Below are positions 15,771-23,366 of a DNA stretch of 23,387 nt, in pieces. The DNA comes from Prevotella sp. (GTDB taxonomy: Bacteria > Bacteroidota > Bacteroidia > Bacteroidales > Bacteroidaceae), in assembly GCA_003483565.1 (NCBI GenBank), contig DMYZ01000045.1:1569-24955 (forward strand), in the 5' to 3' direction. The notes under the pieces are model-generated. The model saw nothing but the letters and a program-made list of their open reading frames with translations. It was not told the origin of the DNA and searched no databases. Every line of letters begins with the position of its first letter. Position 1 is the stretch's first letter. Made by a program: the position numbers and the translations under genes.

Positions 15771-15778
15771 CAAAAATA
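15771..15778 (-). promoter_or_regulatory. lptB promoter, -7 element
   Basis: Minus-strand TATTTTTG matches TAnnTTTG and ends 20 nt before the lptB ATG. It faces away from the mlaE promoter. Between the two -7 boxes is the small palindrome TATCTTAGATA (15795-15805), a possible shared binding site. Confidence 0.55.
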
Positions 15779-15827
15779 GTAAAAAACAATCTAATATCTT
15801 AGATAATTCCAAAAACTATTAAGAATA

Positions 15828-15860
15828 TTGCAGTTTTTTAGTGGATTTTGGTTACTTTTG
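15828..15860 (+). promoter_or_regulatory. mlaE-mlaF promoter
   Basis: TACTTTTG (15853-15860) matches the -7 element TAnnTTTG, and ATTG (15827-15830) could serve as a -33 box with a slightly long 22-nt spacer. Transcription would start near 15865, about 20 nt before the mlaE ATG. The TTG that would begin a longer mlaE frame is inside this proposed -33 box. Confidence 0.55.
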
Positions 15861-15884
15861 CAACAAGTTTATTCTTATAAAAGT

Positions 15885-16643
15885 ATGTTTATAGTTAATT
15901 TACTACATAAAACTCTCACGACTTTTGGCAATTTTCTTATCTTAATGGGTAAGACATTTAACAGGCCAGATAAAATGAGGATGTTCTTGAAACAGTATGT
16001 AAAGGAAATGGCACAACTCGGTGTTGATTCTGTTGGCATTGTGTTACTTATATCTTTCTTCATTGGTGCTGTGATCTGTATTCAGATGAAAATCAATATC
16101 CAGAGTCCATGGATGCCTCGCTGGGTAGCTGGTTACACTACACGTGAAATCATGCTGCTAGAGTTCAGTTCTTCCATTATGTGTCTGATTTTAGCAGGAA
16201 AAGTCGGATCCAATATTGCTTCTGAATTAGGTACGATGAGAGTAACACAGCAGATTGACGCTCTAGATATCATGGGAGTCAATTCTGCCAACTATCTTAT
16301 TCTCCCAAAAATACTCGGACTGGTAACAATTATACCTTTCCTAGTTATCTTCAGTTCCGCCATGGCCATTATAGGAGCTTATGCTACAGCCTATGTTGGG
16401 CATATCATTACCCCGGAAGATCTCACATTAGGCCTGCAGCACTCTTTCAATGAATGGTTCGTCTGGATGAGTATCATCAAAAGTATATTCTTTGCTTTCA
16501 TTATTTCAAGCGTATCTTCTTATTTCGGCTATACTGTAGAAGGAGGATCTGTAGAAGTAGGTAAAGCCAGTACTGCAGCTGTAGTCAACTCAAGTGTATT
16601 GATTCTTTTCTCTGATGTTTTCCTAACTCAAATTCTTTCTTGA
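15885..16643 (+). CDS. mlaE: MlaE-family ABC transporter permease (phospholipid trafficking)
   Basis: MlaE is the inner-membrane permease of the MCE-type phospholipid transporter. From the ATG at 15885 the protein has 252 residues. Hydrophobic segments lie near residues 35-57, 90-110, 135-165 and 200-225, and the family signature AGKVGSNIASELGTMRVTQQIDAL follows the second (last part ELGTMRVTQQIDAL). The C-terminus YTVEGGSVEVGKASTAAVV matches the family. I rejected a TTG start at 15828 because it lies in the promoter. mlaF starts one base after the stop, so the two are co-translated. In E. coli the MCE protein MlaD follows; none is adjacent here, so the substrate-binding partner must be encoded elsewhere. 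Confidence 0.93.
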   Translation: MFIVNLLHKTLTTFGNFLILMGKTFNRPDKMRMFLKQYVKEMAQLGVDSVGIVLLISFFIGAVICIQMKINIQSPWMPRWVAGYTTREIMLLEFSSSIMCLILAGKVGSNIASELGTMRVTQQIDALDIMGVNSANYLILPKILGLVTIIPFLVIFSSAMAIIGAYATAYVGHIITPEDLTLGLQHSFNEWFVWMSIIKSIFFAFIISSVSSYFGYTVEGGSVEVGKASTAAVVNSSVLILFSDVFLTQILS

Positions 16644-16644
16644 T

Positions 16645-17421
16645 ATGATTGAAATTAAACACTTATCAAAAGCTTTTGAAGACAAAGTCGTATTAGATGA
16701 TATCAACTCTGTCTTTGAAACAGGAAAAACAAACCTTATTATTGGCCAAAGTGGGTCTGGCAAGACCGTCTTAATGAAAAATCTTGTAGGTTTGCTCACT
16801 CCAACTACAGGGGAAATCCTTTACGATAACCGTGATTTTGCCAAGATGGGCAAAAAGGAAAAAGTGAATATGCGGCGTGAAATGGGAATGATATTTCAAG
16901 GTGCAGCACTCTTTGATTCGCTATCAGTAAGAGACAACGTCCAATTTCCTTTAGATATGTTCTCAAACATGACGTATGCACAAAGAGTAAAAAGAGCCGA
17001 AGAATGTCTTGAGCGTGTCAATCTCCTTGATGCAAAAGACAAATATCCAGGCGAGATTTCTGGTGGCATGCAAAAACGTGTAGCTATAGCTCGGGCCATT
17101 GTTCTCAATCCAAAATATCTCTTTTGTGACGAACCAAACTCCGGTCTGGATCCCAAGACATCTTTAGTTATTGACGAATTGCTTTCCAGCATTACCAAAG
17201 AATATAACATTACGACCATCATCAACACTCATGATATGAATTCGGTTATGGGTATAGGTGAAAACGTCCTTTTCATCTATAATGGCCACAAAGAATGGCA
17301 AGGCAACAAAGATACGGTTATGAGTTCAACCAATAAAAAACTTAATGATCTTGTTTTTGCTTCCGATCTATTTCGAAAAGTCAAGAAAGTAGAAATGGAG
17401 GAAGAGAAAGGCCTTAGATAA
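16645..17421 (+). CDS. mlaF: MlaF-family ABC transporter ATP-binding protein
   Basis: This is the ATPase partner of the permease just upstream. The 258-residue protein has Walker A GQSGSGKT (34-41), Q-loop Gln85 in MIFQGAALF, signature SGGMQKR (139-145), Walker B LFCDEP (159-164) and H-loop His196 in NTHDM. The M-I-F-Q-G-A-A-L-F-D-S and EPNSGLDP segments are typical of MlaF/Mkl-type ATPases that act with MCE proteins. It works at the cytoplasmic face of the inner membrane and probably helps keep outer-membrane lipid asymmetry. The last 20 codons are Lys/Glu rich, and its stop lies inside a terminator hairpin. Confidence 0.93.
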   Translation: MIEIKHLSKAFEDKVVLDDINSVFETGKTNLIIGQSGSGKTVLMKNLVGLLTPTTGEILYDNRDFAKMGKKEKVNMRREMGMIFQGAALFDSLSVRDNVQFPLDMFSNMTYAQRVKRAEECLERVNLLDAKDKYPGEISGGMQKRVAIARAIVLNPKYLFCDEPNSGLDPKTSLVIDELLSSITKEYNITTIINTHDMNSVMGIGENVLFIYNGHKEWQGNKDTVMSSTNKKLNDLVFASDLFRKVKKVEMEEEKGLR

Positions 17422-17448
17422 AGACCTTTCTCTTCCTTCCTTTTATTT
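17400..17448 (+). terminator. Terminator after mlaF (convergent with the lipoprotein gene)
   Basis: GGAAGAGAAAGG (17400-17411) pairs perfectly with CCTTTCTCTTCC (17425-17436), with an inner CTT/AAG extension, followed by TTCCTTTTATTT. The hairpin spans the last mlaF codons and stop. It sits between two converging genes and ends six bases from the stop of the minus-strand gene, so it may slow read-through from both sides, though the T-run fits the plus strand better. Confidence 0.8.
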
Positions 17449-17844
17449 CATTTTCCACTTGCCATGACATTCTATCATCGGCACTACAATTTTTTCCTTT
17501 GTCTTGTCTCCATATTTTAGAACAAGAAAAACATCAGCGGTACATTGTGTCGTATCCGCCGTAGCATGCGAAATAGATATTTCCTTAATACCTTGATGCT
17601 CTTCATTTTGTTGTCCGATAAACATCTTGGCATTAGCTATTAACTGCCTTCGATAAACGTCAGGAATACTATCGCGATAAAAAGTTCCATCAACATATTC
17701 ATCATAATGCCCCTGTAAAAGTTCATCATAATAGTTCTTAGCAGCTACAGCAGCAATTTCTCCCATATTATAAGCTTTATCATGATGACAAGCTGTAACT
17801 GAAAGAAACAACAACATAGTTAATAATATTCCTGATTTTCTCAT
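17443..17844 (-). CDS. Small hypothetical lipoprotein
   Basis: The 133-residue product starts with a lipoprotein signal, a basic MRK, a hydrophobic stretch and the lipobox VTAC with lipidated Cys19. The mature part has an alpha-helical NYYDELLQGHYDEYVDG segment, then strands containing STATE-like patterns, ending in IVVPMIECHGKWKMK. The helix-then-sheet layout resembles small NTF2-like domains such as DUF4878-type lipoproteins; this is a guess from pattern. Function is unknown. Its ATG overlaps the der stop as TAATG, so translation is probably coupled to Der. The partner is not obvious, and envelope anchoring contrasts with Der's cytosolic role. Confidence 0.8.
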   Translation of the reverse strand: MRKSGILLTMLLFLSVTACHHDKAYNMGEIAAVAAKNYYDELLQGHYDEYVDGTFYRDSIPDVYRRQLIANAKMFIGQQNEEHQGIKEISISHATADTTQCTADVFLVLKYGDKTKEKIVVPMIECHGKWKMK

Positions 17845-19157
17845 TATTTCTGACGAATAAAGACATTAATTGGACATCCATGAAGTGTCCACTTCTCACG
17901 GATTTTGTTCTCTAGGAATCTGCGGTAGTTTTCTTTCACATACTGTGGAAGGTTTGCATAAAAAACGAAAGAAGGGATTTGTGTGTTCGGCAACTGCGTA
18001 CAATATTTAATCTTGATAAACTTACCTTTAATACTTTGAGGTGGATTGGCCTCAATAATAGGAAGCATCACTTCATTGAGTTTAGAAGTACCGATATGAA
18101 TTTTACGATTCAAATAGACCTCCTTAGCTGTTTCCAATACCCTGAAAATACGTTGCTTTGTCAATGCTGACCCAAAAATAATTGGGAAATCCACAAATGG
18201 AGCCATGCGTTTACGAATAGCATTTTCAAAAGTGTCAATGACCTTTTGAGTTTTATCAGGCACAAGATCCCACTTATTGACAACAGCAACCAACGATTTA
18301 TTATTTTTTTGAATCAACTGGAAAATATTCATGTCTTGGGCCTCAATACCACGGACGGCATCAATCATCAAAATACAAACATCACTATTTTCAATAGCTC
18401 TGATAGAACGCATCACAGAATAGAATTCAAGATCTTCCGATACTTTATTCTTTCTGCGAATACCCGCTGTATCAACAAGGTAAAAATCAAAACCAAATTT
18501 ATCAAAACGAGTATAAATGCTATCACGAGTAGTACCTGCGATATCAGTGACAATATTTCTATCTTCACCTATAAAAGCATTGATAATACTGCTCTTGCCT
18601 GCATTAGGACGACCAACAACAGCAAATCTTGGTACATCTTCTTCTATCGTCTCTTCCGAAATACTTGGAAGTTTTTGAACTATCATATCCAAGAGATCAC
18701 CCGTGCCACTACCTGTAGCAGCACTTACACATACAGGATCCCCCAGACCAAGCCTATAGAAGACTGCAGCTTCATAATATTCACCGCTATTATCTACTTT
18801 ATTGGCAACAAGAATAACAGGCAATTTAGCACGACGTAAAATTTTAGCTACATCTATATCCCAATCTGTAACACCTGTCTCATTATCTACAAGAAAAAGT
18901 ATCAGATCAGCCTCTTCTGTAGCAACCAAAACTTGTTTGCGAATAGCTTCTTCAAAAACATCTTCTGATTTAACTACCCACCCTCCTGTATCAACAACAG
19001 AAAATTCCAAACCGTTCCAGGAACACTTGCCATACTGACGATCACGCGTAGTACCTGCCGTATCACTGACAATAGCTCGACGGGATTGGGTAAAACGATT
19101 AAAAAGTGTAGACTTGCCCACATTCGGGCGTCCAACAATTGCAACTAAATTTGCCAT
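17844..19157 (-). CDS. der: Ribosome biogenesis GTPase Der (EngA)
   Basis: Der is a double-GTPase needed for late 50S assembly. From the ATG at 19155-19157 it has 437 residues, the usual size. G domain 1 has GRPNVGKS (9-16), DTGGW (56-60) and NKVD (119-122). G domain 2 has GRPNAGKS (182-189), DTAG (229-232) and NKWD (294-297). The KH-like C-terminal domain (about 350-437) follows. A frame continues 18 codons upstream to an ATG, but that stretch overlaps a palindromic repeat and does not match the family, whose proteins start near MANLVAIVGRPNVGKS. It is upstream of and coupled to a small lipoprotein gene. Confidence 0.97.
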   Translation of the reverse strand: MANLVAIVGRPNVGKSTLFNRFTQSRRAIVSDTAGTTRDRQYGKCSWNGLEFSVVDTGGWVVKSEDVFEEAIRKQVLVATEEADLILFLVDNETGVTDWDIDVAKILRRAKLPVILVANKVDNSGEYYEAAVFYRLGLGDPVCVSAATGSGTGDLLDMIVQKLPSISEETIEEDVPRFAVVGRPNAGKSSIINAFIGEDRNIVTDIAGTTRDSIYTRFDKFGFDFYLVDTAGIRRKNKVSEDLEFYSVMRSIRAIENSDVCILMIDAVRGIEAQDMNIFQLIQKNNKSLVAVVNKWDLVPDKTQKVIDTFENAIRKRMAPFVDFPIIFGSALTKQRIFRVLETAKEVYLNRKIHIGTSKLNEVMLPIIEANPPQSIKGKFIKIKYCTQLPNTQIPSFVFYANLPQYVKENYRRFLENKIREKWTLHGCPINVFIRQK

Positions 19158-19401
19158 AAATATAAAAAAGAGTTTTCCCTCTCTTTCACAAGAGGGGCAG
19201 GGCGAGATCACCGCACCCTAATTAACACTCATTTTGCCGAGAAGTGACCTTTTTTTCCCGGCTCTCTCTTTCGAGAGGGTTTGTCCTCAAAAAACATTCA
19301 GGACAATTTATTTGTTCATATAAGCTCATCCTCTACCATAAAAGATATTAACACACAGGGGTTCCATCTTTAAAAGCAGAATATTAAGAAGAGCTCTTTT
19401 A
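19158..19401. repeat. Der upstream region with a REP/BIME-like inverted pair
   Basis: This 244-bp gap holds two related palindromes in opposite orientation. Copy A, on the plus strand, is CCCTCT (19177-19182), a loop, AGAGGG (19191-19196), then a tail ending GATCAC (19206-19211). Copy B, on the minus strand, has CCCTCTCGAAAGAGAG (19264-19279) and a tail ending GGTCAC (19244-19249). The arrangement resembles REP pairs (BIMEs), and G-rich hairpins of this kind are known in some Bacteroidetes genomes. No TAnnTTTG promoter for der is evident in the gap, so der may be expressed by read-through from era. A small GTCCT/AGGAC hairpin lies at 19283-19304. Confidence 0.5.
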
Positions 19402-20283
19402 TTATTCTGGATTATATCCAAAATTATCTAATTCTCTTTGAGAATTTCTCCAATCTTTGTCGACTTTTACGAAAGTCTCTAGATATACTCGCTTACCAAA
19501 AAACTTTTCCAAAGTTTTACGAGCCTCTGTACTTACTTTCTTCAAAGCCACACCCTGATGACCAATAATAATTCCTTTTTGGGAATCACGCTCTACATAG
19601 ATGACGGTATTGATATGAATTTTTGTTTCTGATTCTCTGAAACTCTCAACAACGACCTCAACGGAATAAGGAATTTCTTTGTCATAATAAAGTAAGATCT
19701 TTTCTCGAATAATTTCACTGACAAAAAACTTAGCAGGTTTATCCGTAAGTTGCTCCTTGTCAAAATAAGGAGGACTATCCGGAAGAAGTTCCTTAATACG
19801 TTTCATTAACATATCTATGCCAAACTTATTCTTAGCGGACACAGGAAGTATTTCTGCATTAGGCAGAAAACCATACCATTTTTCTACAATGTCATTTAGA
19901 TCGCCTTGGTTACTTTCATCTATCTTATTGATTACAAGAAGAATAGGAATTTTCATCTCTTTGACTTTGTCTAAAAAATCCTTATTTTTCAACGGATCTT
20001 CTACTACATCAGTCACATAAAGCAGAACATCTGCATCAGAAAGAGCTGACTCAGAAAAAGCCAGCATCATCTCTTGCATTTTATAGTTAGGCTTCAAAAC
20101 TCCAGGAGTATCTGAAAAAACAATTTGACACTCCGCATCATTGACAATACCCATTATACGATGACGGGTAGTCTGAGCCTTAAAAGTAGCGATGCTGATT
20201 CTTTCACCTACCAGCAGATTCATCAGCGTACTCTTGCCAACATTAGGATTACCTACGATATTAACAAAACCAGCTTTATGCAT
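19402..20283 (-). CDS. era: GTPase Era
   Basis: Era binds the 3' end of 16S rRNA and acts as a 30S assembly checkpoint. The 293-residue protein has G1 GNPNVGKS (11-18), the G2 region FKAQTTRHR, G3 DTPG (58-61), G4 NKID (119-122) and G5 SAKNK (149-153). The C-terminal KH domain carries GHQG (241-244) and VYLETFVKVDKDW. It is upstream of der; a strong terminator separates it from fabH, implying its own promoter, which I cannot locate (no exact -7 element in the 91-nt gap). Confidence 0.97.
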   Translation of the reverse strand: MHKAGFVNIVGNPNVGKSTLMNLLVGERISIATFKAQTTRHRIMGIVNDAECQIVFSDTPGVLKPNYKMQEMMLAFSESALSDADVLLYVTDVVEDPLKNKDFLDKVKEMKIPILLVINKIDESNQGDLNDIVEKWYGFLPNAEILPVSAKNKFGIDMLMKRIKELLPDSPPYFDKEQLTDKPAKFFVSEIIREKILLYYDKEIPYSVEVVVESFRESETKIHINTVIYVERDSQKGIIIGHQGVALKKVSTEARKTLEKFFGKRVYLETFVKVDKDWRNSQRELDNFGYNPE

Positions 20284-20306
20284 ATCTTATAGTTTATTTA
20301 GATTAA

Positions 20307-20350
20307 CAAAAAAACGCATCACTTATCATAGAAAATAAGAATGATGCGTT
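20307..20350 (-). terminator. Rho-independent terminator after fabH
   Basis: On the minus strand ACGCATCA (20342-20349) pairs with TGATGCGT (20314-20321), with an inner CTTAT/ATAAG stem, followed by a run of about seven T (20308-20314). It lies 25 nt after the fabH stop and marks the end of the DUF177-rpmF-fabH transcript. Confidence 0.9.
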
Positions 20351-20374
20351 TTCTTTGTTTATATTCTTGTAATT

Positions 20375-21397
20375 CTATTTCGCAGCAGCCATATCTGACC
20401 CATTATAAGCCCATCTATAGTATGCAGCACCATTCACGAAGCCGGCGCCGAAAGCTGTTAAGATGATCTTATCACCTTTTTTCAAGTTCTTCTCGTTATC
20501 CCAAAGCACTAATGGAATACATGCAGCACTGGTATTACCATAACGCTGAATATTAACAAGCACCTTTTCCATAGGAACTTCAAGGCGCTTTGCAACAGCT
20601 TCTATAATTCGAAGATTAGCCTGATGAGAGACAAAATAATCGATTGTATCTACAGTAAGGCCATTACGCTTCATGATCAAAGAACAATCTTCCCCCATAG
20701 CAGTTACTGCATAACGAAATACGTAGCGACCTTCCTGATAGGTATAATGTAAACGATGATCAACAGTAAAACGAGAAGGAGGACAGACAGAACCACCAGC
20801 CTTCATGTGTAAGAACGGAAGTCCTTTGCCATCAGTACGTAGATAAGAATCAAGAAGCCCTACATTTTCTTCTTCAGTACCTTCGAGGAGCACTGCTCCT
20901 GCACCGTCACCAAAGAGAGGACAAGTAGAACGATCCTGATAGTCAGTAATAGAGGACATCTTATCAGCACCAATAACAATGATCTTTTTATATCTTCCAC
21001 TTTGAATTAAGCCTGCAGCAACATCCAACGCATAGAGAAAGCCACAGCATGCTGCTGAAAAATCAAATGCAAAAGCATTCTTCAATTCCAGTTTCCCTAA
21101 TACTATAGATGCTGTAGAAGGATGCACGTAATCAGGAGTAGTAGTAGCTACGATTACGGCATCAATGCTATCTGGATCAGCGCCAGTCTTCTTCAAAAGA
21201 AGTTTGGCGGCTTTACGTGCCATATAAGAAGTACCAAGTCCTTCTTCTGTAAGGATACGGCGCTCTTTTATTCCTGTACGTGTTGTAATCCACTCATCAT
21301 TAGTGTCAACTATTCTTGACAGTTCATCATTTGTCAGAACATAATCAGGAACATATCCGGCAACACCAGTGATAATAGCGTTTATCTTCTCAGACAT
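20375..21397 (-). CDS. fabH: 3-oxoacyl-ACP synthase III
   Basis: FabH condenses acyl-CoA with malonyl-ACP to start fatty-acid elongation in the cytosol. The 340-residue protein has the catalytic triad: Cys117 in FSAACCGF (a second Cys follows at 118), His258 in VSHQAN and Asn288 in RYGNTSAA. The glycine-rich LFGDGAGAVL (161-170) and C-terminal FGAGFVNGAAYYRW are also typical. Its ATG overlaps the rpmF stop as TAATG, so translation is coupled to L32. E. coli has plsX between these genes; here it is absent. A terminator follows, making fabH the last gene of the three-gene operon. Confidence 0.97.
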   Translation of the reverse strand: MSEKINAIITGVAGYVPDYVLTNDELSRIVDTNDEWITTRTGIKERRILTEEGLGTSYMARKAAKLLLKKTGADPDSIDAVIVATTTPDYVHPSTASIVLGKLELKNAFAFDFSAACCGFLYALDVAAGLIQSGRYKKIIVIGADKMSSITDYQDRSTCPLFGDGAGAVLLEGTEEENVGLLDSYLRTDGKGLPFLHMKAGGSVCPPSRFTVDHRLHYTYQEGRYVFRYAVTAMGEDCSLIMKRNGLTVDTIDYFVSHQANLRIIEAVAKRLEVPMEKVLVNIQRYGNTSAACIPLVLWDNEKNLKKGDKIILTAFGAGFVNGAAYYRWAYNGSDMAAAK

Positions 21398-21582
21398 TAT
21401 TCAGCAGCTTCCTTTACAATAGCAACTTTACCACGATAATAACCACATGTTGGACATACCGTGTGATAAACATAATAAGCACCACAGTTAGGGCATACTG
21501 CCAATGTAGGAGCTACTGCCTTATCATGAGTTCTTCTCTTAAGTGTACGTGTCTTCGACTGTCTTCTTTTAGGATGTGCCAT
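21397..21582 (-). CDS. rpmF: Large ribosomal subunit protein L32
   Basis: L32 is a small basic 50S protein. The 61 residues start MAHPKRRQSKTR, the family signature, and contain a zinc ribbon with all four cysteines: Cys30, Cys33, Cys43 and Cys46. This is the zinc-binding (C+) form, and no zinc-free paralogue is visible here. It lies 28 nt after the DUF177 gene and overlaps fabH by one base (TAATG). This arrangement ties a ribosomal protein to fatty-acid synthesis. Confidence 0.98.
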   Translation of the reverse strand: MAHPKRRQSKTRTLKRRTHDKAVAPTLAVCPNCGAYYVYHTVCPTCGYYRGKVAIVKEAAE

Positions 21583-21610
21583 AATTCTTTAAATCTTTTA
21601 ATTTTTATCT

Positions 21611-22129
21611 TTATAATTTCAAATTCTTTAAAGCTGCCCAGCGTGGATCTATAGCGGTATCATCTTCCTCACTGCTTCGGACAGCGGTATGCTCTTGTAG
21701 CAAACGGATCATAGCAAGGTCGCATTTTCCAGGTGCGTGCACATGCCTGATAGGAATGTTGAGTACTATAAACTCATAGATAAGCCCTGAGACATCGAGT
21801 ATTCCTTCGTCCTCGGCCACCGTCACAAGGTCATCATCTTCAGAGTAGGCTTCACCAAATTTCGCAACAATCTTATTATCTGTATTGATAGGTTGTACCA
21901 TGTCATCCAGACAAATGCTGCAAGGAATGTGCACTATGCCCTCTGTATGAAAATTCATCTCAAAGATATCGCCTGTTCTTAATATAGAAATTTCAGCAAT
22001 AAGATCTCCTCGATGAACATCTGGAGCGTCAATAGCTTTGAAATATTCATCATCAAGCTTTATTTGCATCTCGTTATTTCCTTGACGCAAAGCTTTCATG
22101 TCTATTTTAAAGGTCTGTAAACTACACAT
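21611..22129 (-). CDS. yceD: YceD/DUF177 family protein
   Basis: DUF177 proteins are conserved next to rpmF and are implicated in 23S rRNA or large-subunit assembly. With the ATG at 22127-22129 the protein has 172 residues. It has the family pair of cysteines in HIPCSICLDDM (Cys70, Cys73), another Cys136 in APGKC, and the C-terminal DPRWAALKNL motif. The frame can be extended four codons to a TTG at 22139-22141, but that TTG is the end of the -7 promoter box, so I reject it. The acidic middle (SEDDD, 96-100) is typical. The symbol is by analogy with E. coli. Confidence 0.85.
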   Translation of the reverse strand: MCSLQTFKIDMKALRQGNNEMQIKLDDEYFKAIDAPDVHRGDLIAEISILRTGDIFEMNFHTEGIVHIPCSICLDDMVQPINTDNKIVAKFGEAYSEDDDLVTVAEDEGILDVSGLIYEFIVLNIPIRHVHAPGKCDLAMIRLLQEHTAVRSSEEDDTAIDPRWAALKNLKL

Positions 22130-22138
22130 TTCGGGCTG

Positions 22139-22146
22139 CAAAGTTA
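22139..22146 (-). promoter_or_regulatory. DUF177-rpmF-fabH promoter, -7 element
   Basis: Minus-strand TAACTTTG matches TAnnTTTG and ends only nine bases before the chosen ATG, so the transcript should be almost leaderless. Upstream, AAATATTTTCT occurs twice in direct orientation (22148-22158 and 22182-22192), 34 bp apart; this could be an operator or just AT-rich chance. Confidence 0.6.
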
Positions 22147-22193
22147 CAAATATTTTCTGATATATGATAATTTTATATCCAAAATATTTTCTT

Positions 22194-23366
22194 TTAATAC
22201 TTTTTCAACTCAATTCTAAAGGTTGTTCCCTTCCCTACTTCTGAACTCTTAACAAAAATTTTGCCCTTATGATACTCTTCAACTATTCGTTTTGCAAGGC
22301 TTAATCCCAAGCCCCATCCTCTTTGCTTAGTCGTAAAACCAGGACGAAAGATATTAGATAAATCTTTTTTTCTAATACCTTTTCCTGTATCAGAAATTTC
22401 TATAGCTATCTTTTGGGGTAATTCCATCACTCGAATTATAATACTCCCCTGAGATTGTCCCATAGCATCAACAGCATTTTTACAAAGATTTTCTATAACC
22501 CATTCAAAAAGAGAGGCATTCAATTTAACGATATAATTGCAGCGAGGTTTTTCTATAGTTATTTTTACAAAGCGGGATGTCCTTCGATCCATATAATCGA
22601 CAACATGCTGCAACACCTCATTTAAACTTACAGGAAGCAATTCTGGCAAGGAGCCTATCTTGGAAAATCTATCAGCAATCAACTGTAAACGGGAGATATC
22701 TTTATTCATCTCAGGAATAAGTTCGTCCTTCGGATATGATTCCTTCAACACCTCTACCCATGCCATTAAACTGGAAATAGGAGTCCCCAGTTGATGTGCA
22801 GTCTCTTTCGACAAACCCACCCATATTCGGTTTTGTTCAGCCTTTTTATAAGATAACAAAGCAAAAACTGCTATTATGAGAAAAATGATAACAACAGATA
22901 ACTGGATAAAAGGATAAATTGCCAGGCGCTTGATAAGTATAGAATCATCATAACACACTAACATATAATCTTTTTTTATCGACCTTGTATCAAGATAAAC
23001 TTTAATACTTTTTCCTGCTTGTTCCCAGGCAAGACCTAATTGCTTCGCACTCCTGAGACTATCACGATGCGTTTTTCCTCTTAACGATACATTGCGGAAG
23101 GTCTGGACATTCCGTCCTGAATCCATCACAATAACCGGAATTGTATTATTGCCATTAAGGACACGAAGTACCAAATTAAGATCTGTATTCTCATCAGCCG
23201 TACTTAAAGAACGCATCGCTTCTGCCCATACTTTCATTTTTTGCTTTTCCTCACCTTCCAAATCTTTAACGAGAATATGAGAAATAACAAGAGAAGCGAC
23301 CGCTATCAGTACACCGGCCACAAGCAGGAAATTCTTTGTATGACGGATATTTTCAGTCCATAACAT
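22194..23366 (-). CDS. Membrane sensor histidine kinase (orphan)
   Basis: The 390-residue protein has transmembrane segments at about 12-33 and 151-172 with an extracytoplasmic sensor domain between them, and no HAMP. The H-box reads ETAHQLGTPISSL with His191 as the likely phospho-acceptor; the usual acidic residue after His is Gln. The catalytic domain has N-box ENLCKNAVDAMG (292-303), G1 DTGKGI (326-331), the F-box NIFRPGFTTK (338-347) and G2 GWGLGLSLAKRIV (350-362), so the ATP-binding site is complete. No response regulator is adjacent, though one could lie just beyond the right edge, 21 nt from its start. The signal sensed is unknown. Confidence 0.9.
   Translation of the reverse strand: MLWTENIRHTKNFLLVAGVLIAVASLVISHILVKDLEGEEKQKMKVWAEAMRSLSTADENTDLNLVLRVLNGNNTIPVIVMDSGRNVQTFRNVSLRGKTHRDSLRSAKQLGLAWEQAGKSIKVYLDTRSIKKDYMLVCYDDSILIKRLAIYPFIQLSVVIIFLIIAVFALLSYKKAEQNRIWVGLSKETAHQLGTPISSLMAWVEVLKESYPKDELIPEMNKDISRLQLIADRFSKIGSLPELLPVSLNEVLQHVVDYMDRRTSRFVKITIEKPRCNYIVKLNASLFEWVIENLCKNAVDAMGQSQGSIIIRVMELPQKIAIEISDTGKGIRKKDLSNIFRPGFTTKQRGWGLGLSLAKRIVEEYHKGKIFVKSSEVGKGTTFRIELKKY

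Noticed and set aside
18246..18839. 197-residue plus-strand ORF antisense to der
   Set aside because: It is fully within der, with unnatural Asn/Ile/Thr-rich composition and no promoter or ribosome-binding signal.
19158..19211. Upstream in-frame ATG extending der by 18 residues
   Set aside because: The extra peptide does not resemble Der N-termini and overlaps the palindromic repeat; the MANLVAIVG start fits the family.
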